From NCBI GenBank assembly GCA_017561615.1, contig JAFZBT010000143.1:1-20092 (forward strand): a stretch of 20,092 bases of DNA. The letters are read 5' to 3'. The translations under genes were made by a program, and so were the position numbers. The notes under the pieces were generated by a model. The model was not told where the DNA came from and did no database searches. It saw only the letters and a list, made by a program, of their open reading frames with translations. The first letter of the stretch is position 1. Every line of letters begins with the position of its first letter. Source of the stretch: Erysipelotrichaceae bacterium (GTDB taxonomy: Bacteria > Bacillota_I > Bacilli_A > Erysipelotrichales > Erysipelotrichaceae). This document shows positions 1 to 6,411 of this stretch, one piece after another.

Positions 1-795
1 CTTGACCATGTCCTCCATCAGGTTCATGTCGTCTTCCAGATCGGCGAAGGCGATCTCCGGTTCGCACATCCAGAATTCGTTGGCGTGCTTCTTGGTGTTG
101 GAGTTCTCGGCCCGGAAGGTCGGTCCGAAGGTGTAGACATCCCGGAAGGCCAGGGCATAGGCTTCCACGTGCAGCTGACCGGAAACGGTCAGGGAAGCCC
201 GCTTGCCGAAGAAGTCCTCATCGTACTTGTCGTCAGTACGGGTAGTTACCGTGAATACCTCACCGGCGCCTTCGGCGTCGTTACCGGTAATGATCGGGGT
301 ATGAACGTAGACGAAACCCTGATCCTGGAAGAATTCGTGAATGGCCATGGCCAGAGCGCTTCTGACCCGGAAGACGGCTGAGAAGGTGTTGGTGCGCGGC
401 CGCAGATGGGCCAGTTCGCGCAGGTACTCAAAGGAGTGCCTCTTCTTCTGCAGCGGATAGTCGCTGGTGCATTCGCCTTCAACCTGAGCTTCCGTGAGTT
501 CCAGTTCAAAGGGCTGCTTGTTTTCCGGAGTGAGCTTGAATCTGCCGACGACCGTCAGGGCCGTTCCGGTCAGACAGTGGCCGATCTCTTCAAAGTTCTC
601 CAGCGCCGGCGTGTAAACCAGCTGGCAGTTTCTGAAGTAGGTTCCGTCATTGAGCTCAATGAAGCCGACAGAGCCATTATTGCGGTTGGTCCTGACCCAT
701 CCCTGCAGCTGCACATACTGCAGGCCGTCAAGCTGCATCACGTTGTTGGCTCTGACCAGTTCAAACAGTTCCCTGATCGTCATGAATTCAAACAT
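1..795 (-). CDS. asnS: Asparaginyl-tRNA synthetase, N-terminal part (cut by window edge)
   Basis: Class IIb aminoacyl-tRNA synthetase that charges tRNA-Asn in the cytosol. 265 codons are visible and the frame is open to base 1, so the C-terminal part of the catalytic domain lies outside the window. Residues of about 25-115 form the OB-fold anticodon-binding domain ([19 protein letters not shown]). The catalytic domain follows, with the motif 2 region [19 protein letters not shown] near residues 225-245. The AENSN/T context is typical of AsnS rather than AspS. The start at 795 is chosen because AAGGAGG (803-809) sits 7 bases upstream; an in-frame ATG at 783 is an alternative without such a site. 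A T-box leader with an Asn specifier precedes it, so expression should rise when uncharged tRNA-Asn accumulates. The identification is very secure. Confidence 0.96.
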   Translation of the reverse strand, partial: MFEFMTIRELFELVRANNVMQLDGLQYVQLQGWVRTNRNNGSVGFIELNDGTYFRNCQLVYTPALENFEEIGHCLTGTALTVVGRFKLTPENKQPFELELTEAQVEGECTSDYPLQKKRHSFEYLRELAHLRPRTNTFSAVFRVRSALAMAIHEFFQDQGFVYVHTPIITGNDAEGAGEVFTVTTRTDDKYDEDFFGKRASLTVSGQLHVEAYALAFRDVYTFGPTFRAENSNTKKHANEFWMCEPEIAFADLEDDMNLMEDMVK

Positions 796-810
796 ACAAT
801 TTCCTCCTTA

Positions 811-841
811 AAAAATAAAACACTCCCTGCCTAAAGGAGCG
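811..841 (-). terminator. Conditional terminator of the asnS T-box
   Basis: On the minus strand CGCTCC (836-841) pairs with GGAGTG (821-826, one G-T pair) around a 9-base loop. TTTTATTTTT (811-820) follows directly. It lies immediately after the T-box sequence and before the asnS ribosome binding site, as expected of the termination arm of the switch. Confidence 0.8.
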
Positions 842-1028
842 ATCTTTTACCGCGGTGCCATCCTACTTTGTTCTCTTCGCCTTAACGCGGCGTCCTCGGG
901 ACCGTCTACTCATTGCTTTTCTCCGGTCCGACTCGCAGAGTGTTGTCCTTGGGGCAGGTCACCGAAGCGCTCTCACCGTCCGCTCCTCGCTTTGCGTTCC
1001 CTCTTCCCTGGCTTCTCTGTTCTCAGTC
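811..1028 (-). promoter_or_regulatory. T-box riboswitch leader of asnS, specifier AAC (Asn)
   Basis: The minus strand carries the T-box sequence AGGATGGCACCGCGG (851-865) just before a terminator. The stem I distal motif GGTGAGAGC is at 969-977. The specifier region reads GGAC-AAC-A-CTCTG, putting the AAC asparagine codon at 942-944, followed by the usual purine. The base of stem I can be paired: GACT (1025-1028) with AGTC (930-933), and CAGAG (1015-1019) with CTCTG (936-940), separated by an internal loop. A stem III of GGACCG (924-929) with CGGTCC (899-904) is also present. T-boxes of this class read tRNA charging and switch between terminator and antiterminator. The 5' end of the element overlaps the last codon and stop of rex. 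Confidence 0.93.
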
Positions 1029-1670
1029 TTTGAATTTCTTGATGGTATTGGCTTCGAATACCAGTTCCTGAATGTTGGCAATGACATCAACGCTCTTGAT
1101 GATCATGCCCTTCGGGGTCCTGATATGCATGTGGGTGAAGTCCAGAATGCCGATGATCCCGGCTTCCTTGAGCCGGTCGACGATCGGCTGAGCGTCACCG
1201 TTGATGGCCAGAATGGCCAGATTGCAGTCGGCAGGCATCTTTTCCTCCAGCTGGTCGATCGAATAGACGTTGATGCCCTTGATCTTGCGGCCGATGAGAT
1301 TGGGATCGATGTCAAAGGCCATCACGATCTCACCGACTACGTAATCCCAGCGGTTGTAGTTCAGCAGTGCCTGTCCGAGGTTGCCGACGCCGATCAGGAT
1401 GATCTTCTCGTCAAACCCGGTGCCCAGTACTTCGTTGAACACGGAGATCAGATTGTCCACATCATAGCCGTATCCCTGCTTGCCGAAACGGCCGATCAGC
1501 GAAAGATCCCGCCTGATGGTCGTGGAGGGGATGTTGACATACTCACTCAGCTGGGGAGAGAGAATTCTCTTGACTCCCTGTGAGGATAATTTGCGCAGGG
1601 CTTTCAGATAGATCGGATAGCGCTGCATCGTTGCCTTGGGCACAATAGTGGTTCTGCTCATGTTCATCAC
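1023..1670 (-). CDS. rex: Redox-sensing transcriptional repressor Rex
   Basis: Rex is a homodimeric repressor that leaves DNA when NADH binds, controlling fermentation and NAD+-regenerating genes. The protein has an N-terminal winged helix with the family hallmarks IVPKATMQRYPIYLKALRKL and TTIRRDLSLIGRFGKQGYGY. A Rossmann NAD(H) domain follows, with the glycine motif ILIGVGNLGQAL at about residues 90-101 and an acidic residue after the second strand (AFDIDPNLIG). The total length of 215 matches the family. The first in-frame start is GTG at 1670, with ATG at 1667 and 1661 also possible. None has a visible Shine-Dalgarno, and the promoter found places transcription start almost on the start codon. 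It lies between nagZ and asnS, and its 3' end is shared with the asnS T-box leader. Confidence 0.95.
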   Translation of the reverse strand: MMNMSRTTIVPKATMQRYPIYLKALRKLSSQGVKRILSPQLSEYVNIPSTTIRRDLSLIGRFGKQGYGYDVDNLISVFNEVLGTGFDEKIILIGVGNLGQALLNYNRWDYVVGEIVMAFDIDPNLIGRKIKGINVYSIDQLEEKMPADCNLAILAINGDAQPIVDRLKEAGIIGILDFTHMHIRTPKGMIIKSVDVIANIQELVFEANTIKKFKD

Positions 1671-1676
1671 GCGTTC

Positions 1677-1705
1677 AGTTTACCACATATGTTCAAACTT
1701 GTGAA
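1677..1705 (-). promoter_or_regulatory. Probable rex promoter, with two Rex-like half sites nearby
   Basis: Minus-strand TTCACA (1700-1705), a 17-base spacer, then TAAACT (1677-1682). The predicted transcription start falls at about 1670, on the start codon itself. On the plus strand, TTGTGAA (1699-1705) and TTAACAA (1720-1726) resemble the two arms of a Rex operator. They are 14 bases apart rather than the usual 4, and one covers the -35 box. Autoregulation is therefore possible but unproven. Confidence 0.5.
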
Positions 1706-1737
1706 GAATCTTTTTATTTTTAACAAATAATGCTGTC

Positions 1738-2946
1738 TCACTGTCCGGAAAGCAGCTGCGGATCAAAGTACTCGTCATAGCCTTCGTAAATGTAAAGATG
1801 CTTGTACTTGAGGATCCTGGTGACGGCCATGTCCACGATGTCCATGCTCAGCTGGCCGCTTTGAGCCCGGCTGAGCAGTTCGCCGAACAGCTTGCGGGCA
1901 TCCCGGGGACACAGCAGCATGTCGCAGCCGGCTTCCAGAGCCGCCTGAGCGATGTCGCCGTCACTGCTGTAGCGGCTGTTCTTCAGACCCTTCATCTGCA
2001 GGGAATCGGTGATCACCAGTCCCTGGAAACCGTATTTCTCTCTCAATAGCCCGGTAATGGCGTCTCTGTCCAGGGTAGCCGGCATGAGGTAGTTCTCATC
2101 GCCTTTCTCATGCAGGTCAGCCAGGGCGATATGACCGGCCATGATGGCCGGGACACCTTCCTCAATGGCCTTCAGGAAGGGAATCATCTCAAACGACTCC
2201 ACCTGATCCATTGTCCGGTAGTTTACCGCCAGGGACAGATGGGTATCCTCGGTGGTGGAGCCGTGACCGGGATAGTGCTTATACACCGGCACGACCCCTC
2301 TGCTCAGCAGTCCCTGCGCCAGGGCTGAAGCCATCCGGGTGACCAGTTCGGCGTCAGAACCGAATGAACGGCTGGAAATGACGGTATTGGCAGCTGACAC
2401 ATTGATGTCAGCCACCGGCGCGAAGTCCATGTTGATGCCGAAGACCCGGCAGATCTCCCCCAGCCTTTCCCCTGTCTTAAGGGCCAGCTGCGGATCGCCG
2501 CTGTTTCCTACCGACAGCATGTCCGTTATCTCCTCGACCTGATATCTGTCATCTTTCAGGCTTCTGGTCCTCTGGACCCGGCCGCCTTCCTCATCGCAGC
2601 CGATGAACATGGGAATGCTGACCCTTTCCCTGATGCTTCTGACCAGTTTCAGGGTCTTCTCGTAGGTCGAGAAATTCTCGCCGAAGAGAATGAAGCCGCC
2701 CGGCTGGATGTCCTTAAGAAGGCTGTCCAGCCTGTCGTCCATCGCGGAACGGCGGTATTCGATGAAAAGCAGCTGGCCGATCTTCTGTTCAAGGGTCAGC
2801 CGCTGTTCTTCGATGTAGTACTGCTTGTCCATGATAAAAACTCCCCTCTCATCGCGGTGATCAGCCTGCAGTTTTCCGCTGCCGTTACAGCCGGTCAGCG
2901 AAAGGACCATCAGGAAGGCGATCGTGATGATCAGGAAGTTCTTCAT
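1738..2946 (-). CDS. nagZ: Lipoprotein beta-N-acetylhexosaminidase, glycoside hydrolase family 3 (NagZ)
   Basis: This enzyme removes N-acetylglucosamine from peptidoglycan fragments for cell-wall recycling. The protein has 402 residues from the ATG at 2946, two bases after the tsaD stop. It begins with a type II signal peptide (MKNFLIITIAFLMVLSLTGC), with the lipobox cysteine at residue 20, so the main product should be anchored outside the membrane. The GH3 catalytic signature KHYPGHGSTTEDTHLSL starts at residue 223, and D234/H236 correspond to the Asp-His acid/base pair of NagZ. The nucleophile is probably D314 in VITDSLQMKG. The frame is open further upstream, but that extension lies inside tsaD and would destroy the signal peptide. 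A strong internal ribosome site, GAGGGGAG, precedes an in-frame ATG at 2832 (M39), which would yield a form without the signal. It is the last gene of the tsaE operon. Confidence 0.92.
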   Translation of the reverse strand: MKNFLIITIAFLMVLSLTGCNGSGKLQADHRDERGVFIMDKQYYIEEQRLTLEQKIGQLLFIEYRRSAMDDRLDSLLKDIQPGGFILFGENFSTYEKTLKLVRSIRERVSIPMFIGCDEEGGRVQRTRSLKDDRYQVEEITDMLSVGNSGDPQLALKTGERLGEICRVFGINMDFAPVADINVSAANTVISSRSFGSDAELVTRMASALAQGLLSRGVVPVYKHYPGHGSTTEDTHLSLAVNYRTMDQVESFEMIPFLKAIEEGVPAIMAGHIALADLHEKGDENYLMPATLDRDAITGLLREKYGFQGLVITDSLQMKGLKNSRYSSDGDIAQAALEAGCDMLLCPRDARKLFGELLSRAQSGQLSMDIVDMAVTRILKYKHLYIYEGYDEYFDPQLLSGQ

Positions 2947-2947
2947 G

Positions 2948-3967
2948 CTAATACGCTCCCGGCATTTCCAGCGAGGCGTCCGCGCTGACGGAATAGTCAG
3001 CCCTGATGCCCTTCTTATAGGCGACATAGCCGCTGGCGCCGATCATGGCGGCGTTGTCCGTGCAGCAGGACAGCGGCGGAATGATGTATTCGATCTGCGG
3101 ATATCGCTCCATCCGCTGCTGGACGATCTCTCTTAACCGCGAGTTGGCAGCGACGCCGCCGGCCAGAACCAGCTGCCTTACCTCATTGTTCTGCAGAGCC
3201 AGTTCGACCCGGTCCCAAAGGGCGTTCAGCGCCGTTTCCTGGAAGGAGGCGCACATGTCGGCGACATTGAGCTGTTCGCCGTTTCTCTGTAGCCGGTTGA
3301 TGTACTGCATGACGGCGCTCTTCAGACCGCTGAAGGAGAAGTCCAGTTCATTGTCGGTTCTTGGCTTGGGCAGACGGTAGACCGGCCTGCCCTCCCGGGC
3401 CAGCCTGTCGATCTTGGGGCCGCCGGGATAGGGAAGTTCCAGAACCCGGCCGACCTTGTCGTAGGCTTCGCCCACGGCATCGTCATTGGTCGTGCCGATG
3501 ACGTGGAAGTCATAGTCTTCCTTCATCAGCACCAGTTCGGTGTGACCGCCGGAAACCACCAGCGCCAGAAGCGGGAACTTCAGTTCGCCGACAAAGGCAT
3601 TGGCGTAGATGTGGCCGGTCAGATGCTGAACGGGGATCAGCGGCTTGTCATAGGCAAAGGCCAGTGTCTTGGCCGCCAGCACGCCGACGTGCAGGGAACC
3701 GATCAGACCGGGGCCCTGGGTAAAGGCTATTCCATCAACGTCCTCAACGCCGATGCCGGCCTTTTCCAGCGCCTGGCTGATGACGACGGAAATGTTCTCC
3801 ACGTGGATGCGGCTGGCCACTTCAGGCACCACGCCGCCGTAAAGGGTGTGGACGTCGATCTGGCTGGCCACGATGTTGGACAGGATTTCCTTTCCGTTGC
3901 GGACGACGGCACAGGCTGTTTCATCACAGCTTGATTCGATTGCCAGCAACAATATGTCTTTTTCCAT
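2948..3967 (-). CDS. tsaD: tRNA N6-adenosine threonylcarbamoyltransferase TsaD (Kae1/Gcp)
   Basis: TsaD transfers the threonylcarbamoyl group from TC-AMP to adenosine 37 of ANN-decoding tRNAs (t6A), acting with TsaB and TsaE in the cytosol. The 339 residues are full length for the family. The ASKHA-fold start LLLAIESSCDETACAVV, the nucleotide-site strand FTQGPGLIGSL (about 82-92), the metal-binding histidines in QHLTGHIYA (H115, H119), VSGGHTEL and the late CTDNAAMIG motif are all present. The start at 3967 lies two bases after the rimI stop, with GAGGGG about 10 bases upstream. Its last codons overlap the region that supplies the nagZ ribosome site, so translation of the two is probably coupled. 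Confidence 0.97.
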   Translation of the reverse strand: MEKDILLLAIESSCDETACAVVRNGKEILSNIVASQIDVHTLYGGVVPEVASRIHVENISVVISQALEKAGIGVEDVDGIAFTQGPGLIGSLHVGVLAAKTLAFAYDKPLIPVQHLTGHIYANAFVGELKFPLLALVVSGGHTELVLMKEDYDFHVIGTTNDDAVGEAYDKVGRVLELPYPGGPKIDRLAREGRPVYRLPKPRTDNELDFSFSGLKSAVMQYINRLQRNGEQLNVADMCASFQETALNALWDRVELALQNNEVRQLVLAGGVAANSRLREIVQQRMERYPQIEYIIPPLSCCTDNAAMIGASGYVAYKKGIRADYSVSADASLEMPGAY

Positions 3968-3969
3968 TC

Positions 3970-4413
3970 TCAGATTCCCCTCATCATCAGATAGGCATCT
4001 TCATAACCGTCAGCCGTGCGGTAGTAGCCCGGACGGGTGTTGATGATTATGAAGTCAAAATGCTCGTACATGCTGATGGCCGCCTGATTGCTGACGCGGA
4101 CCTCCAGCGAAATGTTTTCACAGTGCTGTTCTCGGGCCTGGGCGATCAGATGGCGCATCAGCTGGCCGCCGTAATGGCGTTTCTGATGCTCCGGAGCGAC
4201 GGCGATCGTGGCGATCTCCGCCCGCTCAAAGATGGTCCACAGGTCATAGTAGCCGACGATCTTTCCCTGCTGCTCCAGGACCCAGAGTCGGCTGTAGGGA
4301 TTCTCGTTCAGCTCGTAGAGATACTGGCTGCGGTTCCAGGTGCCGATCGGGAAACACTTCTCCTCAATCGCCAGGACCTCATCCAGATCGCTGACGCGCA
4401 TCCGGCGCATCAT
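3970..4413 (-). CDS. rimI: Ribosomal protein S18-alanine N-acetyltransferase (GNAT family)
   Basis: This is a GNAT-fold acetyltransferase. The RimI family uses acetyl-CoA to acetylate the N-terminal alanine of ribosomal protein S18. The 147 residues match the family length. The typical opening (RVSDLDEVLAIEEKCFP) and the strand IATIAVAPEHQ before the CoA-binding loop are seen. C-terminally SLEVRVSNQAAISMYEHFDF and the end TRPGYYRTADGYEDAYLM fit RimI. The pyrophosphate-binding loop is atypical: the usual Q/R-x-x-G-x-G/A reads QKRHYGG, with His in place of the first glycine. The start overlaps the tsaB stop (ATGATG) and a second ATG follows at 4410, so initiation is probably coupled to tsaB. 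Placement between tsaB and tsaD is common in Bacillota and supports the assignment. Confidence 0.93.
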   Translation of the reverse strand: MMRRMRVSDLDEVLAIEEKCFPIGTWNRSQYLYELNENPYSRLWVLEQQGKIVGYYDLWTIFERAEIATIAVAPEHQKRHYGGQLMRHLIAQAREQHCENISLEVRVSNQAAISMYEHFDFIIINTRPGYYRTADGYEDAYLMMRGI

Positions 4414-5006
4414 TTAAGGTACTCTTTCCGGCTCTTGAAGTATACCGGAGCCAGACGGTCAACGTCCTCTTCCTTCTGCCACAGGCTCTTCAGGGCGAAG
4501 AAGTTGTCAGCCAGATGTTCGTAGCGGTCTTGACGGCCGAACAGGTGCAGATCACCGAAGAATTCACAGTTCTCCTTTTCCAGCAGCGTTTCAGCTTCCT
4601 GGTTAAACAGGATGCTCTCCGGTTCCAGAACCTTCCCGTCGCGGTAGCGGCCGCTGTAGACTCGCTTGGCCCGGGCATCCATCAGCACCCGGCAGTCGCT
4701 TCTTCCCGCATAAAGCTGCAGGGTGGAAAGGGTGTATACGTTCTTGCCGGTGATCGAGCCCAGAACCTTGGCCACGGTCATGCCGATGCGCACGCCGGTA
4801 TAGGAACCCGGACCCCGGGTAACGACGATATCATCGACCTGTCCGATGGTCAGAGAGTTGCGCTTCAGCAGTTCATCCATCTGGCTGATGATGTATTCCG
4901 ACTGCTGCTTGAAGCAGTCAAGCTGAACGGCATCGACGACGCCGTCTTCATTCATGAGGACGATCAGCAGAAACAGATGCGAAGTATCGATTCCTAATGC
5001 ATACAT
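4410..5006 (-). CDS. tsaB: tRNA threonylcarbamoyladenosine biosynthesis protein TsaB (YeaZ)
   Basis: TsaB is the catalytically inactive ASKHA-fold partner that dimerises with TsaD for t6A formation. The protein has 198 residues, somewhat short because many homologues have about 220-230. The N-terminal strand MYALGIDTSHLFLLIVL is a degenerate phosphate-1 motif. The hallmark TRGPGSYTGVRIGMTVAK lies at about residues 64-80, followed by VYTLSTLQLYA. The C-terminal part is compact and less conserved. The gene overlaps tsaE by 13 bases and rimI by 4, so the operon is likely translated in a coupled way. Confidence 0.94.
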   Translation of the reverse strand: MYALGIDTSHLFLLIVLMNEDGVVDAVQLDCFKQQSEYIISQMDELLKRNSLTIGQVDDIVVTRGPGSYTGVRIGMTVAKVLGSITGKNVYTLSTLQLYAGRSDCRVLMDARAKRVYSGRYRDGKVLEPESILFNQEAETLLEKENCEFFGDLHLFGRQDRYEHLADNFFALKSLWQKEEDVDRLAPVYFKSRKEYLK

Positions 5007-5452
5007 AGCTGTTCCACGATCCTTTCATTCTCTTCTCCATAGGCCCTGATCTGCAGCCGGCGGCTGTCATCATCATTGATGGAGAATTCAATGTTTATGC
5101 ACTCTTCAGGCAGGATGTCCTGAATGAAATGGCTCCACTCGATGACGCAGACGCCGTCACCGGCGATGTATTCCTCAAAGCCCAGATCCTGATCCAGGCC
5201 TTCCAGACGGTAGGCATCGATGTGATACAGCGGCAGCCTTCCCTGGTAGATCTTCAGGATGGTAAAGGTCGGTGAGGTAACGTTTCTGGTGATGCCCAGC
5301 CCTCTGGCCAGACCCTGCGTAAAGGTCGTCTTGCCGGCTCCCAGCTGTCCGGAAAGGGTCAGCAGAGCTCCGGGATACAGGAAAGCGGCCAGCTGGCCGG
5401 CCAGCTGACGGGTCTCATCGGCACTGTGGGTATGCAGTATGACTTCCTTCAT
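4994..5452 (-). CDS. tsaE: tRNA threonylcarbamoyladenosine biosynthesis ATPase TsaE
   Basis: TsaE is a P-loop ATPase that stimulates the TsaB-TsaD complex during t6A synthesis. With the start at 5452 the product has 152 residues, the usual family size. The Walker A motif SGQLGAGKTTF is at residues 34-44, followed by TSPTFTILKIY. The switch/Walker B-like segment LYHIDAYRL and the conserved VIEWSHFIQDILPEE tail are present. The frame is open for 18 more codons upstream, but that stretch contains the -10 box and falls before the predicted transcription start, so the shorter form (GGTGAG just upstream) is chosen. First gene of the operon tsaE-tsaB-rimI-tsaD-nagZ. Confidence 0.95.
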   Translation of the reverse strand: MKEVILHTHSADETRQLAGQLAAFLYPGALLTLSGQLGAGKTTFTQGLARGLGITRNVTSPTFTILKIYQGRLPLYHIDAYRLEGLDQDLGFEEYIAGDGVCVIEWSHFIQDILPEECINIEFSINDDDSRRLQIRAYGEENERIVEQLCMH

Positions 5453-5468
5453 GTTTCTCACCGAATCA

Positions 5469-5497
5469 ATTATAAACCAACCGACCCCTAAAGTGAA
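5469..5497 (-). promoter_or_regulatory. Promoter of the tsaE-tsaB-rimI-tsaD-nagZ operon
   Basis: Minus-strand TTCACT (5492-5497), a 17-base spacer and a perfect TATAAT (5469-5474). The predicted start is near 5462, giving a leader of only about 10 bases before the tsaE ATG. It sits directly behind the terminator of the upstream hydrolase gene. Confidence 0.8.
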
Positions 5498-5513
5498 CAA
5501 TTCCATCCCGCAG

Positions 5514-5535
5514 AAAAGACCGCTGGTCAGCGGTC
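5514..5535 (-). terminator. Rho-independent terminator after the MBL-fold hydrolase
   Basis: GACCGCT and AGCGGTC form a perfect 7-bp stem with a 4-base loop (5518-5535). On the minus strand TTTTC follows. It lies about 10 bases after the hydrolase stop and separates that gene from the tsaE operon. Confidence 0.82.
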
Positions 5536-5544
5536 CCTGATGCT

Positions 5545-6165
5545 TCAGTGAATGTTCTGCGGATAGTCGAGAACGATGATCTCGTCCTGCAGTTCATCCG
5601 AAAGTTCCAGCGTATCGGAAGTCAGCCAGATGACCTTTTCAAACCGGTCGGTGAACTCCTGGACGCTGCCCAGCACCTCGTATCCCAGATCGCCTTCATG
5701 GTAGTGCATCGGGATGGTGATGCGCGGGCGCAGCTGTTTCACGATCCTGGCTGCCTGCAGGGCATCGATGGTGAAATAACCGCCGACCGGGATCATCAGG
5801 ACATCCAGGTCCCGCAGTTCCTCAGCCTGCTCAAAGGTCAGATCGCAGCCCAGATCGCCCAGGTGGGCAACCCGGTAGCCTTCAGCGGTAATGACGTGGA
5901 TGGTGTTGGGCCCTCTCTGGGCGCCCATCTGGTCGTCGTGGAAGCTTTCCAGTTTCTCGACCTCAAAGGCCCGGCCGGCCGGCAGAAGCCTGATACAGCC
6001 GACGGCGTTGTGGTCATGATGCTGATGGGAGCAAAGCACCATGTTGGCGCTCTCCCTTACCGGACGGTAGCCCGGTACCGAGCCGTCTTCAAACGGGTCA
6101 ATGACGAGAGATTCATCTTCAGCGGTAATCTTAAAGCAGGCGTGGCCCAGCCATTGTATCAGCAT
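5545..6165 (-). CDS. MBL-fold metal-dependent hydrolase (UlaG/UPF0173-like)
   Basis: This is a cytosolic metallo-beta-lactamase-fold protein of 206 residues; the substrate is unknown. The opening MLIQWLGHACFKI, with H8 in GHACF, is typical of the UlaG-like branch. The metal motif HxHxDH is complete as HQHHDH (47-52). Further ligands are probably D in HLGDLG and H in IPMHYHEGD. AAAGGAGAA lies about 8 bases before the ATG at 6165. The gene is monocistronic, with its own upstream -10 box and a downstream terminator, and is divergent from the riboswitch-controlled ATPase. The family includes many annotated only as Zn-dependent hydrolases, so no pathway is claimed. Confidence 0.88.
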   Translation of the reverse strand: MLIQWLGHACFKITAEDESLVIDPFEDGSVPGYRPVRESANMVLCSHQHHDHNAVGCIRLLPAGRAFEVEKLESFHDDQMGAQRGPNTIHVITAEGYRVAHLGDLGCDLTFEQAEELRDLDVLMIPVGGYFTIDALQAARIVKQLRPRITIPMHYHEGDLGYEVLGSVQEFTDRFEKVIWLTSDTLELSDELQDEIIVLDYPQNIH

Positions 6166-6195
6166 TGTCTCTTTCTCCTTTTACCTTATATTGGA

Positions 6196-6201
6196 ATTAT
6201 A
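6196..6201 (-). promoter_or_regulatory. Probable -10 box of the MBL-fold hydrolase gene
   Basis: A perfect TATAAT on the minus strand, about 30 bases before the ATG at 6165. No good -35 box stands 16-18 bases upstream, so the promoter is only partly supported. Confidence 0.5.
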
Positions 6202-6222
6202 AACGATTTTGGGCAAATTATG

Positions 6223-6251
6223 TTGTAAAAAGACCGGCCTTATGATAATAT
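6223..6251 (+). promoter_or_regulatory. Promoter of the riboswitch-ATPase transcript
   Basis: TTGTAA (6223-6228), a 17-base spacer ending in TGA (extended -10), then TAATAT (6246-6251). The predicted start at about 6258 is just in front of the riboswitch P1 helix, so the RNA begins with the aptamer. Confidence 0.82.
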
Positions 6252-6257
6252 ACCTTC

Positions 6258-6394
6258 GAATTGAGGGAGTAACTGGCACGTTAGTGCGGTATGTCACCAG
6301 CACGGATGAATATCCTGGCATATCTTAAATAGTGAGACTCGATGCAGTGTTTACTGTGTTGAGGGCAATTCTCAGGCACAGTACTGAGTTTTTT
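6258..6394 (+). promoter_or_regulatory. yybP-ykoY (Mn2+-sensing) riboswitch
   Basis: The 5' segment GAGGGAGTAA and the 3' segment GTGAGACTC match the two conserved strands of the yybP-ykoY aptamer (GGGGAGUAG and GCGAGACC). Helix P1 is ATTGAG (6260-6265) with CTCGAT (6338-6343). Between them lie a GCAC-GTTA-GTGC hairpin and a long arm closed by GTATG/CATAT and CCAG/CTGG. The expression platform is also readable. CTCGATGCAGT (6338-6348) can instead pair over 11 bp with ACTGTGTTGAG (6353-6363). That second strand can alternatively pair with CTCA/CACAGT (6371-6382), which blocks the terminator. The family binds Mn2+ and often switches metal-efflux genes on. Family identity is by eye, without a covariance search. 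Confidence 0.82.
6371..6394 (+). terminator. Conditional terminator of the riboswitch
   Basis: CTCAG (6371-6375) pairs with CTGAG (6384-6388), followed by TTTTTT (6389-6394). The stem is short, and its left arm also belongs to the competing antiterminator helix, as expected of a regulated terminator. Confidence 0.72.
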
Positions 6395-6411
6395 ATTATC
6401 TGGGAGGTAAT

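Noticed and set aside
1024..1095. A promoter for asnS inside the end of rex
   Set aside because: Candidates such as TTGCCA-15-TATTCG have poor boxes and spacing, so I do not support one.
855..1583. A 242-codon plus-strand frame across the T-box leader and rex
   Set aside because: It crosses a structured leader and lies antisense to rex; its translation has no motif.
2947..3027. An N-terminal extension of NagZ by 27 residues
   Set aside because: It lies inside the tsaD coding region and would bury the lipoprotein signal peptide.
5453..5506. An 18-residue N-terminal extension of TsaE
   Set aside because: The stretch contains the TATAAT box and precedes the predicted transcription start.
5548..6228. 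A 226-codon plus-strand frame opposite the MBL-fold hydrolase
   Set aside because: Antisense shadow; the minus-strand gene has the complete HxHxDH metal motif and a good ribosome site.
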